Shown here: positions 17,045 to 25,764 of the stretch, piece by piece
How positions within the stretch are numbered: the first letter of the stretch is position 1
Layout of the letters: the number at the start of each line of letters is the position of its first letter
DNA from: UBA969 sp041694635
Lineage (GTDB): Bacteria > Planctomycetota > Planctomycetia > Gemmatales > Gemmataceae
DNA: 64,000 bases
Assembly (NCBI GenBank): GCA_041694635.1
Contig: JBDNHI010000096.1
Span: 30,522-94,521, forward strand
Direction: 5' to 3'
Position numbers and translations under genes: made by a program
The notes under the pieces: model-generated
What the model was told of the DNA's origin: nothing
What the model saw: the letters and a program-made list of their open reading frames with translations, nothing else
The model's database searches: none

Positions 17045-18240
17045 TGTTTGCTGTTTCCGAAAATGTAAAATCGAAGGTTGATACCATTCAAAAAGTTGCA
17101 TTCGTTGTTGGTGCAATTGGGCTAGTTGCTGGTTTTGTAATGATGGGTTTAAACAAAAAAGAATTCTTTCAATCTTACCTGATGTCGTTTATTTACTTTT
17201 TTGCAATTGGTTTGGGCAGCCTTGCATTACTAATGATTCAACATGTTGCAGGGGGTGCTTGGGGTTTTTCTACTAGGCGTTTGCTTGAAGCAGGAAGTCG
17301 TACCCTGATGTTGCTTGCTGTTTTATTTGTTCCTTTGGTCGTTTTAGGTTTGCCTGACTTGTACGAATGGGCAAAACCAGATGCATTAAAAGATAAAATT
17401 ATTGAGATGAAATCAAGTTATCTCAATGTTCCATTTTTTATGGTTCGACAGGTCATATTTTTTTCAATCTGGATTGGTCTTGCTTTAGTTCTTACCAACT
17501 TATCTAAAAAAGAAGATGAATCTGCAGACCCTAGTTTGGGTTGGTGGTTCACTGCTATTAGCGGCCCTGGTTTAGTCGTTTTTGCAGTTACAGCGGGATT
17601 AACCTCTGTTGATTGGGCTATGTCAGTTGATGTGCATTGGTATTCAAGTATGTATCCTGTTTTGTTTGCATTTGGTTGTATTTTAAGCGCGATGATTTTT
17701 CATACCGTTGCAATGATTTTGCTTTACGATGATGGTGGAGTGGTTAAAAGTGGTAACCTCGAAAAATTCATTGGTAAAAATTACCTTCGTGATATGGGTA
17801 GTTTTATCTTAGGCTTTATCATTTTTTGGGCCTATCTTACCTTTTCCCAATATTTGCTAATCTGGTCTGCAAACCTTAAAGAAGAAGTTACCTACTTTCT
17901 TAATCGTCAAACTGGGGGTTGGCATACCATTGCGATGATATTAGCGATTGGTCACTTTGTAATTCCGTTTCTTTTTTTACTATCGCGGGATTCGAAACGA
18001 GTTCGAAAGAACTTGCTATACATAGCTTGTTTCTTGTTGTTAATGCGTTTCTTTGATTACTTATATTTGCTTGGGCCCAGTTTTAGCCCTAAGCATTTTA
18101 AAATTGCTATCAGTCATTTTGCTTGTTTTGCAGGTATTGGTGGTTTGTGGCTTGGCTTTTTTCTTTACCAGTGGAAATTAATGCCCCCTATTGCTGTCCG
18201 TGATCCTAGGCTTTTACAAGAACCAATTCATGGCGTGTAA
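17044..18240 (+). CDS. actF: alternative complex III subunit ActF, NrfD-like membrane protein
   Basis: ActF is the second, shorter polytopic membrane subunit of alternative complex III, related to ActC. The 398-residue protein has about ten hydrophobic segments and conserved blocks such as A-M-S-V-D-V-H-W-Y-S-S-M-Y near residue 195 and F-S-Q-Y-L-L-I-W near 275. The role inferred for the family is structural or in proton and quinol handling. The start overlaps the actE stop by one base, and the next gene begins after 37 bp with AAGGA upstream. Confidence 0.94.
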   Translation: MFAVSENVKSKVDTIQKVAFVVGAIGLVAGFVMMGLNKKEFFQSYLMSFIYFFAIGLGSLALLMIQHVAGGAWGFSTRRLLEAGSRTLMLLAVLFVPLVVLGLPDLYEWAKPDALKDKIIEMKSSYLNVPFFMVRQVIFFSIWIGLALVLTNLSKKEDESADPSLGWWFTAISGPGLVVFAVTAGLTSVDWAMSVDVHWYSSMYPVLFAFGCILSAMIFHTVAMILLYDDGGVVKSGNLEKFIGKNYLRDMGSFILGFIIFWAYLTFSQYLLIWSANLKEEVTYFLNRQTGGWHTIAMILAIGHFVIPFLFLLSRDSKRVRKNLLYIACFLLLMRFFDYLYLLGPSFSPKHFKIAISHFACFAGIGGLWLGFFLYQWKLMPPIAVRDPRLLQEPIHGV

Positions 18241-18277
18241 TTAGAGTTAACGCAAGATTTTAAAAGGATTCCTAACT

Positions 18278-19081
18278 ATGGTTAATACGAATAGTAATAA
18301 AGCGAATGTTGAACAATCTGATATTAATTTTCGCAATATCATTGCTATCGGTATTGTGCTTGCTGTGAGCATTTGTATTGCATTTGGGATTGGTATTTAT
18401 TTGTTCAACTATTTGACTGCTTTAGAAAATACTCGGAAGATTTCTGAGTATCCTTTGATCGCTAAAGAAGTCAAGGATGAAGAGTTGCGTTTAAAAGATT
18501 CTTTGATTAAGGAAGCCGAGTCTAATGCACTAGTTCGACTTAAGAAAAACGATTTGATTTACCCCAGAGATGAAACTGCGCGTAAACAACGCGAAGAAAT
18601 CCTTGCAAACGACATTGATTTAAAGGAAGTAACATCCATCATTGAAGATACTTTTGCACATAGGCAAGATAATCGAATTTTTACTACAGGGTTTTTGCGC
18701 CCTGCTCTTCCTGGGCCTAGTTATTCCAGCGCTGATATCAATTTGTATAACCAAGGCACCAATAAAACTGCTAGCGCTGAGGCTATTGCTAAAAACGAAA
18801 AATCCAAAATTGTGGTCTCTAGACTTGAGGGTATCGAGGCTTTACGCCCTATGATGAGTGGTGTGCCTGGGTGGCCTAGTTATGTTCATTTAACCAAAGC
18901 GGTTTCTGAAGATAAGCTTAAAGAATATAATTTAGATGACGGTATCAAAAGCTTTGCTAAGAAATATATGGAACAAAATAAAGAATTTCACGCTAAGAAT
19001 AAGTTGTTGATTAATGTTAATAATGATTTTGTTCCAAGTGACTCTAGTGCAGGTCGTAGGCCTCACGGCAACAGTAACTAA
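18278..19081 (+). CDS. unknown single-pass membrane protein in the act-cox operon
   Basis: The 267-residue protein has a short polar N-terminus, one strong transmembrane segment (about residues 22-45) and a long charged, presumably periplasmic part. It has no heme, Fe-S or copper motif. A conserved-looking stretch G-V-P-G-W-P-S-Y lies near residue 200. I do not recognise a family. Its place between actF and the SCO gene suggests an assembly factor or accessory subunit linking complex III and the oxidase, but that is inference from position only. Its stop lies inside a 16-bp tandem repeat. Confidence 0.75.
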   Translation: MVNTNSNKANVEQSDINFRNIIAIGIVLAVSICIAFGIGIYLFNYLTALENTRKISEYPLIAKEVKDEELRLKDSLIKEAESNALVRLKKNDLIYPRDETARKQREEILANDIDLKEVTSIIEDTFAHRQDNRIFTTGFLRPALPGPSYSSADINLYNQGTNKTASAEAIAKNEKSKIVVSRLEGIEALRPMMSGVPGWPSYVHLTKAVSEDKLKEYNLDDGIKSFAKKYMEQNKEFHAKNKLLINVNNDFVPSDSSAGRRPHGNSN

Positions 19082-19132
19082 AAGCAACAGTAACTAAAAG
19101 CAACAGTAACTGAAAGCAGTAGTAACTAAGAG
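19069..19132 (+). repeat. four tandem copies of a 16-bp unit
   Basis: The unit CAACAGTAACTAAAAG occurs twice perfectly (19069-19084, 19085-19100), then with one change (19101-19116), then as a degenerate fourth copy (19117-19132). The first copy covers the end and stop codon of the preceding gene, and the last runs into the AAGAGG ribosome site of the SCO gene. As 16 is not a multiple of 3, each copy shifts frame. Confidence 0.9.
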
Positions 19133-19137
19133 GAATT

Positions 19138-20082
19138 GTGATTAAGAAGTTTAACTTTATATTTTGTTTGATTTTTGCGTTTGCGTCCTTTGCGATTGTG
19201 CCTTCAGTATTCGCTGATGGTTCTTCTGGATTGCGTGGATCTGCTAGGGGCCCAGGCGATGTGGATGCCAAGGCTGGTCTTCCTAAGGATATACAAGATA
19301 AAATTGGGATTGATCAAAAGCTTGGGAATAAGGTTCCTTTAGATCTTGAATTTAAAGATGAATCTGGGAAAACCGTCAAGCTTGGTGAGTATTTTACTAA
19401 TGGCAAACCTGTTGTTTTTGTTCCTGCTTATTATCGCTGTAGGTTGATTTGTAATCGGGTTCTTGATAGTGTTTTTGATGGTCTTAAAAAAATTGATTCT
19501 AAGTTTAGGCCTTCTGATCATTTTGAAGTTGTGGTTCTTAGTATGGACCCTACCGAAACTGCTGAAATCGCCTTTACTAAAAAAGATTCAATGCTTTCTA
19601 CCCTTGGAAGAAGGCGCTCTGTTGGTGGTTGGCATTTCTTAACCGGATCTCAAGAAAATATCGCAAAGGTTATGGATTCAATCGGGTATCGTTATATCTT
19701 TGATGAAAAAAGAGATGAATATTTACACGCTACTGGAATTATGATTCTTACTCCTGACGGAACTGTTTCTCGTTATTTGTTAGGTATTCGTTATATGCCA
19801 ACGGATCTCGAATTATCTTTGGTTGAATCTTCAAAGAACAATATTGGTTCGATTACTGACCAGATTAAATTACTTTGTTACACCTACGATCCGCACACGG
19901 GTCAATATACATTGGTTGTTATTCGATTGGTTCAAGGTGGAGCACTATTAACTATTTTTAGTCTTGGAACTTTCTGGATATGGGGATCTGTTGTTAGCTT
20001 ATTCAGAAAGCCTTCCTTATCTAAAATTGATCAAGGTGGCGAAACGAATCCGGTTCGCGCATCTCACGAAAGGCAGGCGTGA
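19138..20082 (+). CDS. SCO1/SenC-family copper chaperone
   Basis: SCO proteins are membrane-linked thioredoxin-fold chaperones that load the CuA site of cytochrome oxidase subunit II. The 314-residue protein has a signal peptide and a redox/copper motif at Cys101 and Cys105 (C-R-L-I-C). The matching His is in Y-L-H-A-T-G-I near residue 200. A C-terminal transmembrane segment near residues 265-285 is unusual for SCO but common in act-cox operons. GTG start at 19138 with AAGAGG 4 nt upstream. It directly precedes coxB, its expected client. Confidence 0.9.
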   Translation: MIKKFNFIFCLIFAFASFAIVPSVFADGSSGLRGSARGPGDVDAKAGLPKDIQDKIGIDQKLGNKVPLDLEFKDESGKTVKLGEYFTNGKPVVFVPAYYRCRLICNRVLDSVFDGLKKIDSKFRPSDHFEVVVLSMDPTETAEIAFTKKDSMLSTLGRRRSVGGWHFLTGSQENIAKVMDSIGYRYIFDEKRDEYLHATGIMILTPDGTVSRYLLGIRYMPTDLELSLVESSKNNIGSITDQIKLLCYTYDPHTGQYTLVVIRLVQGGALLTIFSLGTFWIWGSVVSLFRKPSLSKIDQGGETNPVRASHERQA

Positions 20083-20087
20083 TCATT

Positions 20088-21116
20088 ATGTTTGATGAAT
20101 TTAAATGGCTTCCTGAGCAGGCATCAACTATCGCACCAGAAGTCGATATGCTTATGCTTTTTATTGTTGTAGTAACAGTGTTTATAACTGCGGCGGTTTC
20201 TATTCTTACCATTGTTTTTGCGGTTAAGTTCCGCAGAAAATCTGAAACCTACATTCCTGCTCCAATGCATGGTAATGTTCCTCTCGAAATTGCTTGGACT
20301 TTCATTCCCGTACTCATTTGTTTGGTTATGTTTTCTTGGGGCGTTAAGGTCTATTCGAATATTGTGGTTCCTCCTGTTGATTCTTTGGATATTTATGCTG
20401 TTGGTCGTCAGTGGATGTGGAAAGTACAACATCCAGAGGGTCAGCGCGAAATTAACACTTTACATGTTCCTATTGGTAGGCCAGTCAAAATTACGATTAC
20501 TTCGGAAGATGTTCTTCATTGCTTTTCTTTACCTGCTTTTCGTGTTAAGCAAGATGCAGTTCCAGGCAGATATTCAAGCCTGTGGTTTGAAGCCACCAAA
20601 GTGGGAACTTATCCACTTTATTGTTCTGAATACTGTGGTACCGAGCATTCCCGTATGATTGGGAAAGTTATTGTCATGGAAGAAAATGATTATCAAAATT
20701 GGTTATCTTCAGGTGCTGAAAGTGGTCAAGCACTTCAAGGTAGAAAACTCTTTGCGAAGCTTCAATGTGTTACTTGCCATACCGGCAACGCACAGGCAAA
20801 AGCTCCCAATCTTGAAGGCATATATAGAAAGCATATTCCGATCTCTCATATGAACGGTAAGAAAATGCCAGAAAGTACCATCGTGTACGCTGATGATGCT
20901 TACCTCCGCGAATCAATTCTTTATCCAAATGCTAAGGTTGCTTCGGGTTGGGAATCGATTATGCCTACATATCAAGGTTTGGTAACTGAAGAAGAATTAT
21001 TACAAGTGATTGCTTACATTAAATCACTTAATCAAGGTCAGACGCCACCAAGAGTTGATAATACGCCTACTCCTGCTGCGATCCAGTATAAAAACTTAAA
21101 TAATGAGGTAAAATAG
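20088..21116 (+). CDS. coxB: cytochrome c oxidase subunit II with fused cytochrome c domain (caa3 type)
   Basis: Subunit II accepts electrons at CuA and passes them to heme a. The protein of about 342 residues has two N-terminal transmembrane helices. A cupredoxin domain carries the CuA ligands (C-S-E-Y-C-G-T-E-H-S-R-M), and a C-terminal cytochrome c domain starts at Cys227 (C-V-T-C-H) with a later Met in M-P-T-Y. The ATG at 20088 follows AGGCAGG; the frame also allows a GTG at 20079 overlapping the SCO stop. The fused heme domain could take electrons straight from ActE or ActA. Confidence 0.95.
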   Translation: MFDEFKWLPEQASTIAPEVDMLMLFIVVVTVFITAAVSILTIVFAVKFRRKSETYIPAPMHGNVPLEIAWTFIPVLICLVMFSWGVKVYSNIVVPPVDSLDIYAVGRQWMWKVQHPEGQREINTLHVPIGRPVKITITSEDVLHCFSLPAFRVKQDAVPGRYSSLWFEATKVGTYPLYCSEYCGTEHSRMIGKVIVMEENDYQNWLSSGAESGQALQGRKLFAKLQCVTCHTGNAQAKAPNLEGIYRKHIPISHMNGKKMPESTIVYADDAYLRESILYPNAKVASGWESIMPTYQGLVTEEELLQVIAYIKSLNQGQTPPRVDNTPTPAAIQYKNLNNEVK

Positions 21117-21118
21117 TT

Positions 21119-22783
21119 ATGAGTACGATTAGTCTTGAACCAAAAACTTTAGTCGCTGAAAATAATCAGGTCGTTAATGAATCGGTTAATTTTCTTAACC
21201 ACGATCATAGCGTCTCTTCTTGGTTACTTTCTCTTGATCACAAGCGAATTGGTATTCTTTACCTAGTGACTATTACCCTGATGTTTCTTTTAGGGGGTAT
21301 ACTTGCTGGTGTTGTTAGACTTGAGCTTCTAACACCTAAAGGTGATTTTGTTGCTTCCGATACCTACAACAAGTCGTTTACCGCCCACGGTATCATTATG
21401 CTTTTCTTCTTTTTGATACCATCAATTCCCGCAGTCTTGGGGAACTTTGTTATACCTCTTATGATTGGTGCGAAGGATGTTGCGTTCCCAAGGTTAAATC
21501 TTCTAAGCTACTACCTATATTTAATAGGGGGGGTTATAGCTTTAACAGCTTTACTTTTAGGTGGTGTTGATACTGGTTGGACTTTCTACACTCCTTTTAG
21601 TTCTACTTATTCAAATTCTTATGTTTCCGTAATGGCGATTGGTTTGTTCGTGGTTGGGTTTTCTTCAATCCTTACAGGTTTGAATTTTATCATTACGATC
21701 CATCGTATGCGTTGCCCAGGGCTTACTTGGTTTAGATTGCCTTTGTTTATCTGGGCTCTTTATGCAACCAGTGTGGTGCAGTTACTTGGTACACCTGTGA
21801 TTGCAGTTACTTTGGGCCTTATGGTTGTTGAAAGAACTCTAGGTGTAGGAATTTTTGATCCTCGCCTTGGTGGTGACCCTGTACTTTTCCAACATCTTTT
21901 TTGGTTCTATTCTCATCCTGCTGTTTATATTATGATTCTTCCCTCTTTAGGTGTGATCAGTGAAGTGATTGCAACTTTTAGTAGGAAGAACCTTTTTGGT
22001 TACAAGATTATGGCTTTTTCTAGCGTATCAATTGCTGTTTTCGGGTTTATTGTTTGGGCCCACCATATGTTTACCACGGGTATGTCTCCTTATGCAGCTA
22101 TGGTATTTTCGCTTCTCACTTTTTCCGTGGCGATTCCTTCTGGTATTAAAGTTTTCTCTTGGCTTGCAACTATGTACAATGGTTCTATAAGTTATGAAAC
22201 ACCAATGATTTATGCTTTTGGTTTTCTTGGCTTGTTTACGGTTGGGGGCCTAACTGGATTGTTCCTTGCTACTTTAGGTACTGATATTCATCTTCATGAT
22301 ACTTATTTTGTAGTGGCTCACTTCCATTATATTATGGTTGGTGGTGCGATTATGGGTTACATGGCTGGTATTCATTATTGGTGGCCTAAGATTACGGGCA
22401 AGCTTTACTCACAATTCTGGGGTAGACTTAGTGCTGGGATTATTTTTATTGGTTTTAATCTTACCTTCTTCCCTCAGTTCTTTTTAGGGTACCTTGGTAT
22501 GCCCCGTAGATATCACGAATATCCCGACGAGTTTCAGGTGCTTAATGTCTTCTCCACCGCGGGTTCTTCTATTCTTGCTATCGGGTATATAATGCCTTTA
22601 TTCTACTTTGGTCATTCATTCTTTTTTGGTGAAAAAGCTGATGATAATGTATATGGCGCTACAACCATTGATTGGACTTCTACTACTTCTCCACCATCAC
22701 CCCATAACTTCGAGAAAACCCCTGTGGTTACTGAAGAGCCTTATCATTTTCGTCTAAAGGAGTCTGCGGTTGTCAGCCACTAA
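21119..22783 (+). CDS. coxA: cytochrome c oxidase subunit I, A2-type heme-copper oxidase
   Basis: This is the catalytic subunit with the low-spin heme and the heme-CuB centre; it reduces oxygen and pumps protons. The 554-residue protein has twelve predicted helices. The CuB His266 and cross-link Tyr270 lie in Y-S-H-P-A-V-Y (residues 264-270), further CuB His residues are in W-A-H-H-M-F, and heme ligands are in H-D-T-Y-F-V-V-A-H-F-H-Y. The D-channel Glu found in A1 enzymes is replaced by Ala268 with a Tyr-Ser motif before the His, the mark of the A2 subclass. It overlaps coxC by 14 bp. Confidence 0.96.
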   Translation: MSTISLEPKTLVAENNQVVNESVNFLNHDHSVSSWLLSLDHKRIGILYLVTITLMFLLGGILAGVVRLELLTPKGDFVASDTYNKSFTAHGIIMLFFFLIPSIPAVLGNFVIPLMIGAKDVAFPRLNLLSYYLYLIGGVIALTALLLGGVDTGWTFYTPFSSTYSNSYVSVMAIGLFVVGFSSILTGLNFIITIHRMRCPGLTWFRLPLFIWALYATSVVQLLGTPVIAVTLGLMVVERTLGVGIFDPRLGGDPVLFQHLFWFYSHPAVYIMILPSLGVISEVIATFSRKNLFGYKIMAFSSVSIAVFGFIVWAHHMFTTGMSPYAAMVFSLLTFSVAIPSGIKVFSWLATMYNGSISYETPMIYAFGFLGLFTVGGLTGLFLATLGTDIHLHDTYFVVAHFHYIMVGGAIMGYMAGIHYWWPKITGKLYSQFWGRLSAGIIFIGFNLTFFPQFFLGYLGMPRRYHEYPDEFQVLNVFSTAGSSILAIGYIMPLFYFGHSFFFGEKADDNVYGATTIDWTSTTSPPSPHNFEKTPVVTEEPYHFRLKESAVVSH

Positions 22784-23567
22784 CGAACTCGTCAAAGACG
22801 CCGGCCACGCACATCATCATAAAGATCTAGCGCATCATTTTGATACGCTAGAGCAGCAACACGATGCAAACCTACTTGGTATGTGGGCATTTCTCCTCAC
22901 CGAAGTTTTATTCTTCGGTGGGCTTTTTGCAGCTTATACCATCTACCGTTACAAATACTCTGCTGTTTTTGAGGAAGCTAGTAACCATCTTGATATTAAA
23001 CTTGGTGCTTTGAATACGGTAATTCTTATCCTTAGCAGCCTCACTATGGCCCTTGCTGTTCGGTGTTCTCAAACAGGTAATGGCTTATGGACTGGCAATT
23101 GGCTTGTTCTTACGATGGTATTTGGTTTTGCCTTTTTAGGCGTTAAGTCTATGGAGTGGGGGCATGACTATAAAGTTCGCCTTATGCCGGGTAAAGATTT
23201 TTTCTGGTGGCAATATGCCAAGGCAGCTAAGGATATGCACACTCACGGGGGTGGGCACGAACTTCCTGATATGAAAAATGTTAAGTCGGATACCAACCCC
23301 GAACTTGGTGTAAAAGGTAGGCAGGAATCTGAACAGGCTAGGTTGTTTTACCTCCTTTATTTCTGTATGACTAGCCTTCACGCTCTGCATATGATTGTGG
23401 GCTTTGGCATTATTACTATCATTACTTATTATGCTTACAAAGGAGCTTATTCCCCCGATTATTATTCCCCGGTGGAAAATATAGGCCTTTATTGGCACTT
23501 CGTTGATATTGTTTGGATCTTCTTGTTTCCGTTGTTATATCTTCTTGGCGCACACTTGGTTCATTAA
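22770..23567 (+). CDS. coxC: cytochrome c oxidase subunit III
   Basis: Subunit III stabilises subunit I and proton uptake. The 265-residue protein has five or six hydrophobic helices, the N-terminal G-M-W-A-F-L-L-T-E-V-L-F-F-G-G-L-F block and the conserved Y-F-C-M-T-S-L-H-A-L-H-M-I-V-G and H-F-V-D-I-V-W-I-F-L-F-P segments. A His-rich N-terminal tail (H-A-H-H-H) precedes the first helix. The start is a TTG at 22770 with AAGGAG 7 nt upstream, inside the end of coxA. Confidence 0.93.
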   Translation: MSATNELVKDAGHAHHHKDLAHHFDTLEQQHDANLLGMWAFLLTEVLFFGGLFAAYTIYRYKYSAVFEEASNHLDIKLGALNTVILILSSLTMALAVRCSQTGNGLWTGNWLVLTMVFGFAFLGVKSMEWGHDYKVRLMPGKDFFWWQYAKAAKDMHTHGGGHELPDMKNVKSDTNPELGVKGRQESEQARLFYLLYFCMTSLHALHMIVGFGIITIITYYAYKGAYSPDYYSPVENIGLYWHFVDIVWIFLFPLLYLLGAHLVH

Positions 23568-23585
23568 TCGTTTAGGAAAATTTAA

Positions 23586-23888
23586 ATGGCTACTGATCAT
23601 CCTGCTCATCAACCTGCATCACTATCCTCGTATTTTATTACCTTTGGATTATTGATGTTTCTTACTATTTTGACGGTTTATGTAGGGTTTCAAAACCTAG
23701 GGGCTTGGAGTACTCCTATCGCCCTAGGAATTGCAGTTATTAAAGCTGCCCTAGTTGTAACTATTTTTATGCACGGTCTAAATAGTGGTCCATTAACTTG
23801 GGTTATTATTTTAGCATCGATGTTTTTCCTTACGATTATGCTTGGTTTGATGCTTTCAGATTATGTAAGCCGTGGTTGGATTATGTGA
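23586..23888 (+). CDS. coxD: cytochrome c oxidase subunit IV (prokaryotic type)
   Basis: This is a small accessory subunit of the oxidase. The 100-residue protein has three hydrophobic helices, with T-F-G-L-L-M-F-L-T-I-L-T at the first and A-V-I-K-A-A-L-V-V-T-I-F-M-H at the second, the pattern of the bacterial COX4-like subunit. It is the last gene of the operon and is followed by a terminator 22 bp after its stop. Confidence 0.9.
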   Translation: MATDHPAHQPASLSSYFITFGLLMFLTILTVYVGFQNLGAWSTPIALGIAVIKAALVVTIFMHGLNSGPLTWVIILASMFFLTIMLGLMLSDYVSRGWIM

Positions 23889-23910
23889 TGGTTTGCATTT
23901 AAAACATACT

Positions 23911-23950
23911 GAAACCCCTGTAAGGAAAGTCTCCTTATAGGGGTTTTTTA
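23911..23950 (+). terminator. intrinsic terminator of the act-cox operon
   Basis: AAACCCC and TAAGGA pair with TCCTTA and GGGGTTT across a short AAGTC loop, followed by six Ts. It lies 22 bp after the coxD stop. Confidence 0.9.
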
Positions 23951-23993
23951 ATGCTAGGGCTTTGATTATCTTTTCTATTTTTATTAATGTAGC

Positions 23994-24065
23994 AATTAAT
24001 CAAACAGCCCCAGCGACTGCGTTTAATGGGGCTGTTTGATTAATTTAAATGCGCGTTCGCTGGGG
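23994..24065. repeat. 19-bp perfect inverted repeat with an alternative pairing
   Basis: Bases 23994-24012 are the exact reverse complement of 24027-24045 (19 bp, 14-nt loop). In addition 24008-24016 (CCCCAGCGA) is exactly complementary to 24057-24065, so a second hairpin competes with the first. It lies between converging genes (coxD and the TPR gene) and has no T run on the plus strand, so it may be a backup or reverse-strand terminator, a repeat element or a structured RNA. Confidence 0.8.
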
Positions 24066-24113
24066 ATGTATATTTTATTTTGAATTACTGTTGCGAGAAA
24101 GTAGTTTGCGTTT

Positions 24114-25679
24114 TTACCGCATAGCTGCAGGAATATTAGGGTCTGAAACTAAAGACCGAATGAGGTCCCATTCTTTTTCAAGTAAACCAGAGTCGGCTTT
24201 GCTCCAGCATTTTTCAGCAAGAATAGAGTAATCCTTGGCCTCTTCTTTTCTGCCTGTCAATTCACAAATTCTGCGCAACCCAAGTGCAGAACGAAAGCTA
24301 CCCGGGTCGTGTGCCAAGGCTTCAAGGAAAGCTTCTTCCGCATCTTCAAAGTCCTTGCCTGCTAAGGAGATGAGGCCCCATTTTTCCAAATAGTAAGAAC
24401 CATTACCCCAAGCGTGGTGGGAGTAATCGTTTTTAGATTTATCGACAGCTCTTTTAAGAAGTCGAGCTGCAAGCTTGAATTGTCCTTGTGCAGCGAGCAT
24501 TAAGCCTTGTATTTCCCAGATGCGAAATTCTTGTTGTTTTTCTTTTTTGCCAGTAATCCAAGATTCTTGCAAGGATTCGACCCAAGGCAAAGCAGATTCG
24601 GGGTCATTTTTAGAGAGGAAAAGGATGGCCATTAAGAAAGCACCGTTATTTTTGTCGGTTTTGATGAATTTTTTTGCCTCTGCTTCTGCACCCGCGTAAT
24701 CCCTTGCAGCGAGCAAAAATTTAAACCACGCAACAGAAGATCTAGATTTATCAGGCCTTGTATCATTCAAGGTTAACGCTTCTTTAAAACGGCCATCGTG
24801 GGTAAGCGAAATAAGTAAGGTTTGTATATGGTGTTGAAACTGGTGATCTTCGGATGGCTTAACATTCATATTTTTGTGATACGCTATTTCAAGCTTAACA
24901 GCTTTAGTAGAACGGTCGCTGGTTTTATCCCATTTTCCCAGGCGAGTTGCAAGGTGTGCTTGCATATGGCTTGCGTGGGGAATACCTGGAGAAGAAAGGA
25001 AGAATCCTTCGGCGTGTGGCCAACCAAGGTTGGGTCGTTGTTGGCCTTCGTAAAAATGGATGAGTTCGTGATTAGCGCCTGGGTGCAAGGGGTTGATTTT
25101 AAGAAGAGCTTTGTAAAAGATAGCGGAGTTAGAATTGCCACCGGAATTACCATAATTGCAAGCAATTTGAGCCCGTGTGAACCAAAGTTCTTGATCTTCT
25201 TCGTATTGCGTAAGTGCTTGGTCGATAATATTTGTAGCAGCTTTAATTCGTGCATCCCCAACGGGAGCAGGGTTTTCATTCAAGCCATACTCTACAAAAG
25301 TTGCCTGTAATAAAGCTTTTTCATTAGGTGCAGCTTTTTCTTCCAATCGTTTGGCGCTTTTTAATACCTTGGTTGATTCAGCTTTCTTGCCCCACCTATC
25401 AAGAGCTTTTCCTAATCCAATATGTGACATTACACAATCGGGGTCGTGCTTTAAAGCGGTTTCAAAACTTCGGGCTGCTTCCATCCAAACATAGGAATAT
25501 AGGTAGCTCAAACCTTGATCGTTAAAAGATTGGCATAAGGGGGAAGAAGTGTGAATCTTATACTGAAAAAGGCAAAGGTCTTTTTCCAACCGTGAGGGCT
25601 TAAGCTTGGTATGGGGAAGTAGATCATCTTTAGGGTCGGCATTAAAAAGAAACAAGGTTGCAAGAAGGATTGAAACCAT
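24114..25679 (-). CDS. exported tetratricopeptide-repeat protein
   Basis: The 521-residue protein has an N-terminal signal peptide and several TPR units (for example A-A-R-S-F-E-T-A-L-K-H-D-P near residue 65 and A-E-E-A-F-L-E-A-L-A-H-D-P-G-S near 455). The central part contains N-H-E-L-I-H-F-Y-E and H-A-S-H-M-Q-A-H-L-A-T-R-L-G. These match a family of TPR proteins with conserved His-rich helices seen in many bacteria whose role is unknown; the His cluster could bind metal. It ends near the inverted repeat at 23994-24065. Confidence 0.8.
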   Translation of the reverse strand: MVSILLATLFLFNADPKDDLLPHTKLKPSRLEKDLCLFQYKIHTSSPLCQSFNDQGLSYLYSYVWMEAARSFETALKHDPDCVMSHIGLGKALDRWGKKAESTKVLKSAKRLEEKAAPNEKALLQATFVEYGLNENPAPVGDARIKAATNIIDQALTQYEEDQELWFTRAQIACNYGNSGGNSNSAIFYKALLKINPLHPGANHELIHFYEGQQRPNLGWPHAEGFFLSSPGIPHASHMQAHLATRLGKWDKTSDRSTKAVKLEIAYHKNMNVKPSEDHQFQHHIQTLLISLTHDGRFKEALTLNDTRPDKSRSSVAWFKFLLAARDYAGAEAEAKKFIKTDKNNGAFLMAILFLSKNDPESALPWVESLQESWITGKKEKQQEFRIWEIQGLMLAAQGQFKLAARLLKRAVDKSKNDYSHHAWGNGSYYLEKWGLISLAGKDFEDAEEAFLEALAHDPGSFRSALGLRRICELTGRKEEAKDYSILAEKCWSKADSGLLEKEWDLIRSLVSDPNIPAAMR

Positions 25680-25764
25680 AATAAGTGCACCTTAAAAAAG
25701 CCCTTAGATAAATCCGTTTGATTAAATCCTCGGGCTGAACTCTATTTTAGTTGATCAGAAAAAA

